DNA of 64,000 bases from Pocillopora verrucosa (GCF_036669915.1 NC_089316.1:19272976-19336975), one strand, 5' to 3'; counted from the first letter of the stretch, positions 35,422-47,811 are shown. Notes: generated from the sequence alone by a model not told the origin. Numbers and translations: made by a program.

Positions 35422-36089
35422 TTTATAAGAAATCTGGGGGCATGCTCTTACAAAACATTTTTAAATCTAGGGTTTCGGAAATGCCATTTCCTGCGTTTTT
35501 TTTTTCTTCGCAATTTAGGCAATTAAATTAAAATGATTTTGTTGGTGTTTTAGTTTCCCCACCTCCAGTATTATCGGTAAATAAGGCACAATTTTACGGC
35601 TGGCTGCGGAAAATATTACATACATTTGTACACCGGTATCATGCAGCTATGTGGCACCGTTCGAAAAGGCCACTTCTGGGCATGTTTAAAAACTAACTTC
35701 CCGTATGGAAACCCAGACTGGGCCGCAAACCAGTCGTAACACGAGAAAATTGTCCTTACTCTTCTCTGCCAACGTCTGTCTATTCCACACATTCTTAATT
35801 ATTAGTTCATTATTTTTCCCTTTCATACTTCTTTTGATATCTTAATTAACTACACTACCCCCCACCCTCATGAAAACAAATTAACGTCGCCTGACTCATG
35901 AAGTGGTCTACACTTCATATCAGTTCGTATGGTAAAGCCTCATGTATTATAACAATAGGTGATTGGAATACAGAGGGAGTAGAGATGAATTTTTAAAGTG
36001 TTCAGTGGACTGTTTTCAATGCTTCGAATAGAAAACCCTCAAAGTCATTTTGTTCTACAATATAGCTCGTTTTCTTATTGCAACTACAA
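35005..36089 (+). repeat. Module continuation after the CACTA insertion
   Basis: The text following the TTG target copy resumes the module with the CGTACTCGTAGTAT block and then the AACGTTCGGTACTCC-like and ACGAAATTACGAAT blocks seen near 3690-3880, 16460-16660, 36935-37110 and 52075-52260. No LRR exon is present before 36205. Confidence 0.6.
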
Positions 36090-36204
36090 AGGAGGCATTG
36101 CTTTATTGACGCTTACAGTCTGTTTACAAGCATTTTCTGTGTTTCTTGACCTTCGTTAACTGGTGTTACGTACTAAATGATGTGATTAAATGATTTTTTG
36201 TTAG

Positions 36205-36276
36205 GCGGTTGGACAACAATCAGCTGAAGGGATTACCATCAGACATTTTTAGCAAAAACACCTTGTTATGGGACTT
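36205..36276 (+). CDS. LRR exon 4, intact (type A)
   Basis: A 72-bp phase-symmetric exon with core LDNNQLKGLPSDIFSKNT, acceptor TTTTTTGTTAG and donor GTAAGT. It differs from the 47-118 exon at only two residues (N for H in the core and W for S near the end). Among the type A copies this exon and the first are usable, whereas the one at 11745 is not. It is separated from the previous intact exon by 17.7 kb, of which 11.5 kb is the CACTA element and 2.1 kb the TIR element. Confidence 0.75.
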
Positions 36277-37747
36277 GTAAGTTTATACTCTTCTTTATTT
36301 TTGCAAAAGACGCCTTAAATCCAAATCTACCGAACATACAATAATGCCTTATCTCCAAGTGACCTAGATGCCTTCTTTCCTCTAATGCTGATGCACAGTA
36401 CCCTTGTTCCTACCTCCCCCTATGTGCCACTCCTCGTCTCCCGAAATGTTAATTTCTCTTTATAAAATGAGCAGCCCTAGCAATAGATCTTTTTAGCTGT
36501 GTGATCACATAGTTTGCAGTAGGTAAACAAGGATTCGAAATGGCTGCTCAAGTACGTGCCGCAGACGACATTTTATGGACGAAATTCCTTCTCCTCTTGC
36601 CGAAATTATTATATTCACGAAGAAAATAACCACTCTAATGACTGCCCTAATATAGAAATGGGCGACAATTGACGTAAAATCCTTTTTAATACAAAAGTTG
36701 AGATTGTTAAAAACAAACTTACGAGCATACGATCTTTAAAGTTTAAAAAAATACATGAGGCTGGCACAAAAGGAAGGCAAATATATTACACAAAGGAGGT
36801 TTCGCGGATATTGTGACTTGAGCTTGGAATGAACCTATATTTTGCCGATAACTGTAAAGTTAGTTTTGTTTCACGTAAATATGTTCCTACAGTCTGGTCA
36901 TCGGCAGCCAATCAACGTTCTCAAACCACTGACGTAACGTTCGGTACTCCTATCTAACTCCGTACTTTTAGTATATCTAATTAAATATCCACCGCGGGCG
37001 GGGAAATATGATATTTAAAATTCTCGTTGTCATGGCTTTCTAAGGGTCGTACTTATACATTACATCCGATTAACCTTGTTGCCTCATGCAATGCACATAA
37101 CTAGCGACAAATGAAATTACGAATTACGCCGGTACCGTCACACCGCCGGTGAATTGATGAAAAGTTTGTATTTTTAAGCGTAACGCTGGTGGGTATTATT
37201 GCACGTTATTGTTCGCCTAGTTGTCAAATTATTCCGATTCCTTCGAGAAGTTGAAGCGTGAGATTTTTAAGGTGAACGCACGAGAAGATAATTTCGAGCG
37301 CTGAAGACCATCTAAACTAAGGGGTCTGGGGGCAGAAAATGTTTACATCTTGGGTGTCGGAAATGCCATTTCCTGCGTTTTTTTGTAGGAAAATTTAGGT
37401 AAATAAATACGAAGGAAAATGCACTTGCTCCGCGATTCGTGCGATATCGGTTTTCGAGCGTAACTTAACGCGGAAATCCCTCGTCAGGTAATGATTTAAA
37501 ATAAGTAAAAAAGAAAACAGTTATAATATTGTTTGTTTTTATCCTGGGCGCGCGCCCCAGAAAGCCATTTCAAAGTCAACTATTCGAACTGTCATTGCGT
37601 TAGCGAATAGGAAGCATGGTCAGTCGTACACGGTTGAATCTTCGACGACTTTATTTGTACCTTGTGCTTGTTTTTACATTTTTTTTCAACCTTTTAAACA
37701 AGCTTCACACTATAATAAGGATAATAGGTGTATTTCACTGAGTTTAC

Positions 37748-37990
37748 AAGCCGTCTATCTTTAACATCTTTGTTCAAATCTTCCAAATCATTTGCTCGAG
37801 AAGGAAAATGATTTACATCTTTTACCTTTTTGGTGGCAAAACTGAAAGAAATGAAGTGCTCAAGTAAAAGTACTGAAAGTTTAACATCGCGTTTAAAGGT
37901 ATTTATTTCCTCTTCTGTATATATGACAATCATTGGCACCTCCTCCGTTGTTGCTTCTCTGTCTTGTTTGGTTGAACTTTTGCTTGCCAT
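37748..37990 (-). CDS. Antisense exon-like ORF, copy 3 (best preserved)
   Basis: From ATG at 37990 the minus strand is open for 81 codons to a CGGCTT/GTAAAC splice-donor-like junction (exon end about 37748). The predicted peptide starts MASKSSTKQDREATTEEV and contains YTEEEINTFKRDVKLSVL and FPSRAN. A TATA-like CATAAAAG lies at 38021-38029, about 31-38 bp upstream of the ATG. Related but broken frames are at 5164 and 17494. It could be a first exon of a gene nested antisense in the LRR gene, or residue of an old mobile element. No family was recognised and no second exon was found. Confidence 0.35.
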
Positions 37991-38160
37991 TTTCTAGGCC
38001 GTGTTCACCGGATTTTCTCGCTTTTATGCCTCTCCAAGAATTTGTAGTTCATTTAGAAACAGGGAAGAACCTATGGCTCATTTTCAAAAACGCTTTTGTT
38101 TTTTTTTTTGGCTCTTCAACAGGTGACAATGGCTTTGAAAACACTTTTAAATGACATTGT

Positions 38161-38514
38161 AGAAAACTTTGTTAACAGATGCTAACAAACTCCTATTTCT
38201 CCAATCAAAAGGACTCTAATCCGGAAGTTAAAATTTGCGAAACAAAACGTTGCGGAACATGCCCTTATTTAAAACAGGGTAAATAACTCACCTTCTCCGC
38301 CACGAATGAAACATTTCGGATAAAACACTCGATGAACTGCACCTCAACGAACTTGATTTACGTAATAACATGCATGTGCAGGATTTGGACATAATTATAA
38401 AGGAGAAACGGGTGATGTCCTGAGAAATAAAGTGACAGTTCATAAACAACAAATTAGAGACCCACACAAGCAAAGTAAAGGTTAAAAGAAGACTTTCGTC
38501 TTTCATTGGTTTTA

Positions 38515-38548
<34 letters not shown>

Positions 38549-41491
38549 CAATGTGGGGTCAGAGTCTACCTTGGCATAAAGTGCTCAATGTTTTGGTAGC
38601 AGAGCTAAGTATACATAAGTTAAAGAATTAAAGAGGACGCATCGATTCTCTGTGATCATGATTTTCGCTTTTAACCGCTACTGGTTATATTTCTAATAAA
38701 GTGGATGTAGGCGTGATACGGGCAAAATATAACCTGTGAAAAACCTCTTTTCTTGAAAAATGATATTATATATTGGAATATATCTAAAACAGATCACAAA
38801 ACTTAATTGTGTTTAATTGCGATCGTGCTCGATAAGGTGCATTTGAACTAAACCAACGGTACCCAGAAATTTGTTGGTGATCATGAAATAAAAATCCTGA
38901 TAATGATTTTTGGTAGGGGAAAAAACCAAGTAATGGGAGAGGGCTTTTCTCCATGCTGATATCCATTATTTTCGAACGCTTAAATTAGGGTTGTTGCCGT
39001 TATGTCCTTTTTCCAAGCCTTTTGGAGGAAATTTTTTTTTAAATTTGTGAGGGGTGGCAGGAATATTTTGTGGAAGACAAGTGTTTACAACATTGAACCA
39101 GAAAAACTGTCTGTTTTTTGTTTTTTTTTAAGAGATTTGATGAAGAAGTTTTTTGCGTGAAAAATTGTAAGATACAGTGTAAAAAAGGGTATGAAAGTAG
39201 CCTCCGACAAAAACCTTTGAACAAAAACCGTCTTTAAATCCCAGTGTGAAAGACTTTGCATTGGCGATGTTTTTTATATATAAATTAAAGTTTATTACTT
39301 AAACAAGCCTTAAAAAGAAAAAAGAAAAAAAATGGTAATAGTAACTGTGAAATGCACTCGAGTTTTTAACAACAAAAATGATTTTCCATAAAAAAAGTTT
39401 TATTAACTATCAAGGCGTCATATTTTTTTGGTAAACGTGGACTCCTTTGCGACATTTTCGCGTCAAACAGTTTTCAGTATACTTCAAGAGTTGAAAGAAA
39501 AAAGGAAAACAAATATCATCCCAGTGACACCTGTAGCTTAGTCAAAAAGCGAAAACCCAGTTAAAATAAGCCATTCAAAATGCTTGAAGAGCAACAACTG
39601 AGATGGAGAATTTAAAAATGTTGCAAGCACCCTTAAGCGTTTATATAAAAGAGAATGAAAGTAGCCTCTCACAAAAACTTTTGAACAACAACTCTCTCAA
39701 ATTCCGTTGTGAACGATTTCATCGTCCATTTATCTCCAACCCAACAAATTAAAGTCTATTACTTAAAAAAGCCTTTAAAACAAACAAACAGAAAATAACG
39801 ATAATAATAACCTCAGATATAGATATAAAAAAGTTGTTTAAAACGAATCGCGTAAATATAGCATACAATAAACATGAAAGAAGCATTATTTAATACAAAC
39901 CTTTTTTTTTTTATACCGTTATGATAAGAGTTGAAAACTTTTTAACAACAACTTTCCCTAATCGCGTTGTGAACGACTTTGCATCGTCCATTTATTCCCA
40001 ACAACAGGTAATAATAACAATAATCTTAAATTTAAAGTGCATGGAGTTCTTAAGAACAAAAATAATTTTTGTTTAAAAAAATTTAAAAGCCCTCAAGGCC
40101 TCACGTTTTTCGTTAAGCGTTAACTCTTACGACATTTTTGCGACAAAAAGCTTTATACTTCAACCCAAATTTGTCTACATTCGCGTTTGATTCTTGTATT
40201 TTTTGAGCAGTAGGTCTTGTTACTTTCTTATCGTGGGAAACGTGAGAAGAGAAAACAAAGCCCTTGTTTAATGTTCAAAGTAAATCCTGGACCGAAAAGG
40301 CACAAAAGTCGTCTCAAATAGAGAATATACATGTAGTCTTGAGCGTGAGAAAGAGTCGTGGTTTGCCCGACCTTCAATAATTTGCGAGGCTGTAAGATTT
40401 TGGATAAAAATAGAATATGAAAGTAGTCTCAAAAAAAAACTTTTTAACTTTCTCCAAATCCCATTGTGAACGACTTTGCATTGGCGATTTTTTTTCATAA
40501 ATTAAAGTTTATTACTTAACCAGGCCTTAAAAAACGAAAACCGAAAAAAAAACGATTTAAAAAATTAATAAGTAGATTCTTAAAATACACTCGAGTTAAT
40601 GAGAACTAAAGTCATTTTCGTAAAACAAAGTTTACAAAAAATCAAGGCGTCATGTTTTCTGTTAAACGTCGACTCCCTTGCGACATTTTCGTGTCAAACA
40701 GCTTTATACTTCAAGTGAAGTTTGTCTAAATTTGCCTTCAATGATTGCGGCGCCGCTGGAACTTGGTTTTAACCTTATCCGACTACCGAAACGTATTCCT
40801 AGTATATAGAAAAACAGTGAGATAATATAGCACAAAGGGATGATTGTAACTCCTATTACCCTGCAACGATTACAAGCGCAAATCTCACGTCTCTCTTTGC
40901 TTCGGGAGGCGAAAAGCTAAACAATAAACCACACTTTTTTTATCGGTTTACCGTCGTATACAAACCACTTAGGATGTTGGGAGAATACGAAAAAAAAGTT
41001 TGTAAACGACGACTTTCTATTAACGAATACTTCAATTTGGAAGGAGAAAAAAAAAATCATGGAAGTCCACCTCTGTGCATGTTCAAAGACTTAAGTTTCT
41101 CGTATGGAAACCTAGACTAGGCAGCGCGTCAAACTGTTGTAACAATTTTCCTCATACTCCCCTGCTGAGGTCTGTCTATTCCAGACATTCTGTATCATTA
41201 GTTCAGTGTTTTCCCTTTCAAACTTCTTTTAGTATCTTTACCTACCCTACCCCCCAACATATAAAGTCAGTATCGCCTGGCCTATGATGAGGTCTACACT
41301 AGATGTCATTTCATATCGTAAAGCCTTATGTATTACAACAACAAGTGATTGGAGGAGAGAAAGGGAGAAGAGAGGAATTTTAAAGTGTTCAGTTGTTTTC
41401 AATGCCTCCGATAAAAAAAAGAAATCCTCAATATCGTTTTGTTCCACGAAATAGCTCGTTATCTTGCCGAACACTTGAAAATGGAAATTTT
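38161..41491. other. Intron-like DNA with decayed module fragments
   Basis: No supported exon. The stretch contains repeated occurrences (about 39200, 39670 and 40440) of a roughly 90-bp block around TTGTGAACGACTTTGCAT that also appears in the type A and C modules, and a late block (41060-41480) matching 18190-18370 and 53230-53650. Confidence 0.5.
38517..38547. repeat. AT microsatellite
   Basis: About 15 perfect TA dinucleotides. A similar run is at 55134-55157. Confidence 0.9.
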
Positions 41492-41495
41492 AACA

Positions 41496-41708
41496 TGTGA
41501 GAGATTATTCAGCGTTAATTGATTTCCGGTTGACTTTTTGCGATAAGTGACAGATGATTGAACAATAGGATCATATTATATATTTAAAATGAGAGAGACC
41601 AGAGCGTGAGACAGAGAACGGTGAGAGAGAGCGGGAGATTAAGTTGATTTTATAAAATAAAACGTGAAGTTTCGGAACATAGCAGATTCTTTAGTCTCAT
41701 TTCCGACA
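41496..41708 (+). repeat. BEL/Pao 5' LTR
   Basis: Starts TGTGAGAG and ends TTCCGACA. It has a TATA-like ATATATTTAAA at about 41578-41588, in a place suitable for a promoter. It differs from the 3' LTR by T/C in the ATATTATAT stretch and by G/A in the ACCAGAGCG stretch. Confidence 0.92.
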
Positions 41709-41711
41709 CAG

Positions 41712-41729
41712 TGGCACCTCCGACGGGAC
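41712..41729 (+). promoter_or_regulatory. Probable tRNA primer-binding site
   Basis: The sequence TGGCACCTCCGACGGGAC begins three bases after the LTR. The leading TGG matches the CCA end of a tRNA. The priming tRNA could not be assigned by eye. Confidence 0.5.
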
Positions 41730-41738
41730 GCGCGAAGC

Positions 41739-43901
41739 ATGGAAGAACTAACCAAAGAAGCAGAGGCTAAATTGCAGATGTTGCTGTACACTAATGGAAA
41801 AACACGTGGCATTGTGGAAAAGGGAAACCTAGGAGCGGTCGCGCGACATCGCGACAACCTACAAGCATTAGTAAAAGAAGTAGACGCGCTTAAACTAAAG
41901 GTTGAACAGACCATGTTCAAGGCCGGGAAAAGTGCAGAAGACGTTGGAAGTTGGAGCAGCAGCATTGAAGAACCGATCGCCGAAGCTGACGAAGAAGTTT
42001 CGCGACTAGAAAAATGGCTCGTGGAGACGAATGGAGAGATCGAACATCGAAAGCACAAGGACGAAGAGGAAAGGAAAGCCCGTGCTCGTGAAGAGGAGCT
42101 TAAATTCGAAAGAGAGCAAATGGAGATGAAGCTAGAATTCGAACGCCAACTGGAAGAGACCAAGGCAAAACAGCAACCCGTTGAGAAGACTAATCAGACT
42201 GAACAAAGGACAACAAAGCTACCGAAACTACAGATCACAAAGTTTAATGGGACGTATGAAGCATGGCTGCCGTTCTGGAACAAATTTCAAGCTGAAATTG
42301 ATAAAGCAAACCTTGCGTCTGTGACCAAGTTTGCATACCTAAAAGAGCTGGTAGATCCAAAGGTTCGAGCGGAGATAGACGGACTGCCTTTCACAACAGA
42401 GGGCTACGAAAGGGCAAAGAATATCCTCATCGGCGAATATGGGAAAACGAGCGAGATCGTGAATGCGTACGTCCAGAACATCGCGAATTTTCCTGTCATT
42501 ACAGGAACACAACCTGCGCCTATCCACGAATTTTACAAGAAGCTCGTGTACAATGTGCAATCTTTGGAGACACTGGGCAAATTGAAAGACGTCACTGGAA
42601 ATGCAAGGAGTGTGCTCGACAAACTAAAGGGTGTAAAAGCAGATCTAGTGAGAGGACAAATGGACTGGCAGGACTGGGACTTCCCACAGTTGATAAAAGC
42701 TTTGAAAAGTTGGAAGGAAATCAACCCCATTGAGAGCGGCGCGGATAATGCGGGGAAGCAAGGTGCTAAATTCCGCGATCGCGAGAAAACATTTCACGCA
42801 AACGAAACTAAGCCAACACAAAGAGGGTGCGTCTACTGTGACGCAACTGACCACAGAGCTGTGAATTGCGACAAGTTTGTGACAGTTGGAGACCGCAGGA
42901 AGCAATTAGGACTGAAACAGCTCTGTTTTAACTGCACAGGAAGTCGACACCATGCTTCTGAGTGCAAATGCCGTTCTGGCTGCCAGATCTGCAGTCGAAG
43001 ACATCATACATCGATCTGTGACAAACATACATCGCGAGACCAGCTGATGACCACAACGAGCGCAGAAAGGAAAGGAGTGGTGTATCCTATGGTAACAGTT
43101 GACGTGAACGGTGTTAAATGCCGAGCATTGTTGGATACAGGAGCCGGAATTTCCTACGCTTCATCAACGCTTCTGAACTGTTTACATTTGCGCCCTATCC
43201 GTCAACAATTCAAGCGCATTGAAATGATGTTTGGTACTTCAAACAAAGCGATAGACATCTATGGCCTACAAATTCGAAGCGTTGATAGTAAATTCACCTT
43301 GGAAGCCGAAGTAAACAAAGTCGACCGCAAAGAGTTGTTGACATTGGAAAACCCAAAATGCGCAGAAATCGTGGCTCGGTTTTCTCATTTGAAGGGCGTA
43401 ACCACAAATGATAACGACGAGAAAGCGATGTTTCCTGTTCATCTGATCCTTGGAACAAACGAGTACGCTAAGATCAAAACAGGGGCAAGACCAAGAGTTG
43501 GGCGCTCGGGAGAACCAGTAGCAGAATACACGAAGTTCGGCTGGACGATTTTGTCACCTGGAACGGAGTTGGATCTCAGCAACATGTTGTTAACGCAGAC
43601 CTCCGCAATTGATTATGAAGAATTGTGCAAGTTAAACGTCTTGGGGTTAAAGGACAATCCAAGTGGAGACCAGGAAACCGTTTACGAAGAATTCAAAGAG
43701 CAACTAACTAGGAGTTCAGAAGGCTGGTACGAGACGAACTTGCCCTGGAAAGGAAATCACCCCCCCCCCACCGAACAATCACACTGGAAGTTTAAAACGT
43801 CTCGAAAATCTCGTGCGGAAGTTAGAGATACAAGGCGAGCTGGAGAGGCACAACGACATTATCCAGACTCAACTGAGTCAAGGGATCGTAGAACACGCTG
43901 A
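41739..43901 (+). pseudogene. BEL/Pao Gag and protease section of the polyprotein
   Basis: The first ATG after the LTR (41739) opens this frame. The N-terminal part is a long charged helix, followed by a Gag-like region of the type fused to BEL/Pao proteins. Two CX2CX4HX4C zinc knuckles (42828-42869, 42924-42965) and a third related one (42981-43019) follow. The aspartic protease active site DTGA is at 43134-43145. The frame is correct to the C-run at 43760-43769 and then goes off into a non-homologous tail ending at 43901. RNA packaging and particle formation are the expected Gag roles; the protease would process the polyprotein. Confidence 0.85.
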
Positions 43902-44628
43902 CGAGGTGGTCAAAGACGGAAAAGAGTTCTACATTCCTCATAAAGCGGTCGTGCGCGAGAATGCAGAATCTACAAAGATACGCATTGTTTATGATGCTTC
44001 TGCAAGAGCTAATGCAAGTGTCCCCTCACTCAACGAGTGCCTCGAAATCGGCCCTCCACTACAGAACCAGCTTTGGAACGTGCTGGTACGAAATAGGTTC
44101 TATCCCGTGGCAATAGCTGGCGACTTAAAACAAGCATTTTTGCAAATTCGCGTCCGAAGAGAAGACCGAGATGCCTTACGCTTTCATTGGATAAAGGATC
44201 TGGCAAGCAAACAAGTAGAAACCTTGCGATTCACTCGAGTACTCTTTGGTTTGGCACCGTCTCCATTCCTCTTGGCCGCAGTTATCAAAGAACATCTACA
44301 GCGATACAAAATGGTGAACCCGGAATTAGTAGAGGAGATAGAGCGCAGTATGTACGTGGATGATTTAATCAGTGGTGGGGAGACAACAGAACAAGCGTTA
44401 GAAATCAAGATGACAGCCACGACCATCTTTGGTGAGGCGACTTTCAAGCTGCACAAGTGGCATTCCAACGATCGGGAACTAGAAGTTGAAACTGCGACTG
44501 TAGATGAAGAAAGTCAGAGTTACGCCAAACAACAACTGGGAACCAGAAAGGGCGAATCAAAACTGCTAGGAGTCCTGGGACAAAGAAAAGGACGAAATTC
44601 AAGTCAGCTTCCCGATTTCAATCGCTGA
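43771..44628 (+). pseudogene. BEL/Pao reverse transcriptase section
   Basis: After the C-run the polyprotein continues in the next frame. It has IRIVYDASARAN, then GDLKQAFLQIRV with a catalytic-type aspartate, and the catalytic MYVDD at about 44350-44364. These match BEL/Pao reverse transcriptases, which copy element RNA into DNA. The frame is lost again near 44568-44582, and a stop ends it at 44628. No internal stop occurs between the two breaks, consistent with very recent damage. Confidence 0.85.
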
Positions 44629-46966
44629 GCCGACAAAAAGAGGTATCCTTGGAAAAGTCGCAAAAATCTACGATCCGCTTGGTCTGGCTTCACCCGTGAC
44701 CCTCTCCGGAAAAATGCTCTACAGAGACGCCTGCGACACGAAGATCGCGTGGGATAGGCCCTTACCAAGTGACTTACAAGCCAAATGGAAGAAATGGGAG
44801 CAAGGACTTCCAGAGCATGTGAACGCGCCAAGAAATGTCGTCAAACATTTAGGGAAGATATTATCAATCGACTTACACACATTCGGGGACGCAAGCGGGA
44901 AAGGAGTTGCAGCCGCGGTTTATGCAGTGGTGGAGCAACCATCGGGCACGAATCGAGGCCTCGTGACGGCAAAGTCGCGGCTCGCGAAGAAAGGACTCAC
45001 GATTCCCCGATTAGAACTAGTGGCTGGACATATGGCTGCGAACCTAGTACACAATGTGAAAGAAGTCCTGAAGGGTTTTCCCGTAAGAAGTGTCTATGGT
45101 TGGCTGGATAGCACAGTCGCACTGCATTGGATCCGTGGTAATGGCGAATACAAACAGTTCGTGGGAAATCGAGTGAGGAAGATCCAGGAAAAAGAAATAA
45201 ACTGGAGGCATGTACCAACAGAGGAGAATCCTGCGGACGTGGGGAGTCGGGGAGGAGATGTTAGTAGATTGACAGTTCTTTGGTGGCAGGGACCAAGCTG
45301 GTTAGCAAAACCGCAGGACTGGCCGCCAGACCTTGTAACGACATCTACTCAAGAATCAAAAGCGGAAGAAGCGAAACAAACTCGCGAGTTGTTTGCTCTA
45401 GCAGTAGAGAAAACAGAGAACAACGACGCCTTCGATGCGCTGCTGGAGAAGTATGAGCTGTGGCATGTGTTGCGAGTGGGTGCTTGGATCTGGAGATTCC
45501 TCCACAACATAAGAACCGTCCGTAAACAGAGAATCGTTGGTCCCCTTACCACTGAAGAAATACAGAAACAGACAACGTTCTGGATCAAGCGATCTCAACA
45601 ACAAGCAAAGTCGAGCCAGCAATTTGAAGAAGACCGTTTACAGTTGAATGTGCAAGGAAACCAAGAGGGAATATTAGAGTGTAGGGGAAGAATTCAAGGC
45701 CATTACCCCATCTTTCTGCCAGACTCCTCGCCCTTCACTCGCAAGTTAGTTCACCGATCACATGTCGACACACTGCACGGAGGAGTGGCCCTTACCATGA
45801 CCAAAGCGCGAGAGCTATACTGGGTACCGCGTTTAAGGGCGCTCGTAAAACAAGTTCTCAGAGCGTGTTCAGGCTGCAAGCGTTTTCAGGCCATGGCACT
45901 AGCAACGCCGCCTCCCGGACTCCTACCCACTGACCGCACAGAGGGGAGCACTCCATTTGAAGTTATCGGAGTCGATTTTGCAGGGCCCATCAAGTACCGT
46001 ATCAGAGCCAAAACAGAAGGAAAGGCCTATCTTGCATTGTACGCGTGCAGTCTTACCCGAGGATTATTCCTGGAAGTACTACCAAGCCTGGAAACCAGTG
46101 AATTCCTAAGAAGTCTAAAACGGCTCATCGCGCGCCGTGGGCGTCCGAAGAAGATATATTCCGACAATGGCAAAACCTTTGTTGGCGCCGAGAAGTGGCT
46201 CAAACAAGTTATGCGTGACGAGAAGACACAAGATTACTTAGCACATGAGAACATCAAGTGGCAATTCAACCTCAGCCACGCCGCTTGGTGGGGAGGACAG
46301 TTCGAGCGCCTCATCGCACTGGTAAAAACAGCTTTAAACAAGACTATCGGATGCGGAATGTTGACCTGGACAGAGCTGTGTGAAGTGGTACTGGATGTGG
46401 AGATTGCTTTGAATAATCGCCCTTTATGTTACGTCGAAGACGACATACAGTTACCCGTGCTTACCCCTAACTCACTGCTATTTCTTCGATCAAACCAGCT
46501 GCCAGAACTGGAACCACACCATCTAAGAGAATTTGATCTGCGTAGAAGAGCTAAATATTTGCGAAGGTGCAAGCAGGCTTTGTGGACCATGTGGACTACC
46601 GAATATTTACGAGGGTTGAGAGAACGACACCGGATGAAACACAAGGGTCAAACCACGCCCTTGGCCAAAGGAGAAGTAGTCATCATCAAGGACGAGGAAA
46701 GAAATCGCAATAAATGGAAAATTGGAATCGTGGAAGATCTGATTTCGGGACGAGACGGAATCGTTCGAGCTGCCAAACTTCGAGCGGGGAAAGGAACACT
46801 TGAACGGGCGGTACAACACCTTTACCCACTGGAGCTGTCCTGCGATCGGGAGAATGTACAGGCTCCTCTACAGCTCAACCCCTTAGCCCCGACATCCAGG
46901 CCCAGGAGGGATGCAGCGGTAGCCGCTCGTTATCGCATTCAAGACGCGAACATTGATGCTGATTAG
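44579..46966 (+). pseudogene. BEL/Pao RNase H and integrase section
   Basis: Continues in a third frame. KRGILGKVAKIYDPLGLASP, the conserved link after the reverse transcriptase, is followed by RNase H motifs (FGDASGKG near 44882; LDSTVALHW). The integrase zinc domain has HRSH...CSGC at 45752-45876. The catalytic triad aspartates are at 45974 and 46163 and the glutamate at 46304, giving D-63-D-47-E spacing. A C-terminal domain with KGEVVIIKDEERNRNKWKIG ends at a TAG stop near 46966. Integrase inserts the DNA copy into the genome. All active-site residues seen are intact. Confidence 0.87.
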
Positions 46967-47068
46967 AGATATTTAGGAACACTGAACTGATATACTGGAC
47001 TAACTTTCTGTTTCGTTCATTGAATTTCAAATTTTATCGAGCGCGCCATTCTAGTGTTTTTCTCCGTT

Positions 47069-47086
47069 GAGAAAAACAGGGGAGTG
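47069..47086 (+). promoter_or_regulatory. Polypurine tract
   Basis: A GAGAAAAACAGGGGAGTG run directly before the 3' LTR, as expected for the primer of plus-strand DNA synthesis. Confidence 0.65.
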
Positions 47087-47299
47087 TGTGAGAGATTATT
47101 CAGCGTTAATTGATTTCCGGTTGACTTTTTGCGATAAGTGACAGATGATTGAACAATAGGATCATATCATATATTTAAAATGAGAGAGACCAAAGCGTGA
47201 GACAGAGAACGGTGAGAGAGAGCGGGAGATTAAGTTGATTTTATAAAATAAAACGTGAAGTTTCGGAACATAGCAGATTCTTTAGTCTCATTTCCGACA
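47087..47299 (+). repeat. BEL/Pao 3' LTR
   Basis: Same length and ends as the 5' LTR, with two visible substitutions. It is followed by the AACA target copy. Confidence 0.92.
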
Positions 47300-47739
47300 A
47301 ACAAATTGCTTGGTTCACGGAAACTCGTTCGCGAGATCGATTGAGAAAATTTCAAAAATTCCAAAAAATACGAAAAATGTCTAAGCTAATTCAAACGCGT
47401 TCTCCCTTTATTTCATATTGTAAGGAAGAACCCGCTCAAGAAACTCAAACATCATGTTGTTTCCCATAACGACATTGAAATCCTTTCTGCTGAAAATAAT
47501 AGATTGACGAATGGCCAAGTCATCTATGGATGTCTCAAAAAACAACTACGCATGATGACTAAATAATGAAGTTGACAGATTTACCTGAAAATATAAATAC
47601 GTTGCGGTATCAGCAACCTGGGTTCTTATCAAAAACATTTCTAGCCACTTAAAGATGTTGATGGTAATGATAATACGTTTATATCAGCAATACGGCTAGA
47701 CACTTGTTACACGTACTAACTTTCGTCATTCATTGACAG

Positions 47740-47811
47740 ATACTTGGGCAACAACCAGTTGGAGAATTTGCCAAAAGACATGTTTATGAACAATACCAAT
47801 CTAAGAGTGCT
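47740..47811 (+). CDS. LRR exon 5, intact and divergent
   Basis: A 72-bp phase-symmetric exon with core LGNNQLENLPKDMFMNNTNL, acceptor ATTGACAG and donor GTAAGTG. Its sequence and its flanking intron do not belong to the type A or C modules, so it is an older or differently derived repeat unit. Keeping the same length and phase without recent duplication suggests it is under selection as a real exon. Confidence 0.75.

Larger units (their letters stand above)
36090..38160 (+). repeat. LRR module type A, copy 3 (internally deleted)
   Basis: It matches copy 1 from its start to about 900 bp, then jumps near 36935 to text equivalent to about 3690, and continues to the equivalent of about 5570. 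The central part containing the SINE pair is absent. It contains an intact LRR exon and the best copy of the antisense exon. Confidence 0.7.
41496..47299 (+). mobile_element. BEL/Pao LTR retrotransposon, nearly complete
   Basis: A 5.8-kb element bounded by 213-bp direct LTRs that begin TG and end CA, with the target duplication AACA at 41492-41495 and 47300-47303. Internal order is primer-site region, Gag with zinc knuckles, aspartic protease, reverse transcriptase, RNase H and integrase, with a C-terminal domain typical of BEL/Pao. The two LTRs differ at only two positions by eye, so insertion was recent. The coding frame is interrupted twice, so this copy probably cannot make a complete polyprotein unless the breaks are assembly errors. 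Confidence 0.92.

Noticed and set aside
38517..38547. Tandem array as a CRISPR-like or centromeric repeat
   Set aside because: A plain TA microsatellite, with no spacers and no longer unit.
44184..44468. Minus-strand frames opposite the BEL/Pao polyprotein
   Set aside because: Shadows of the real coding strand, as are those at 41639, 42339, 42645, 44604, 45349 and 46429.
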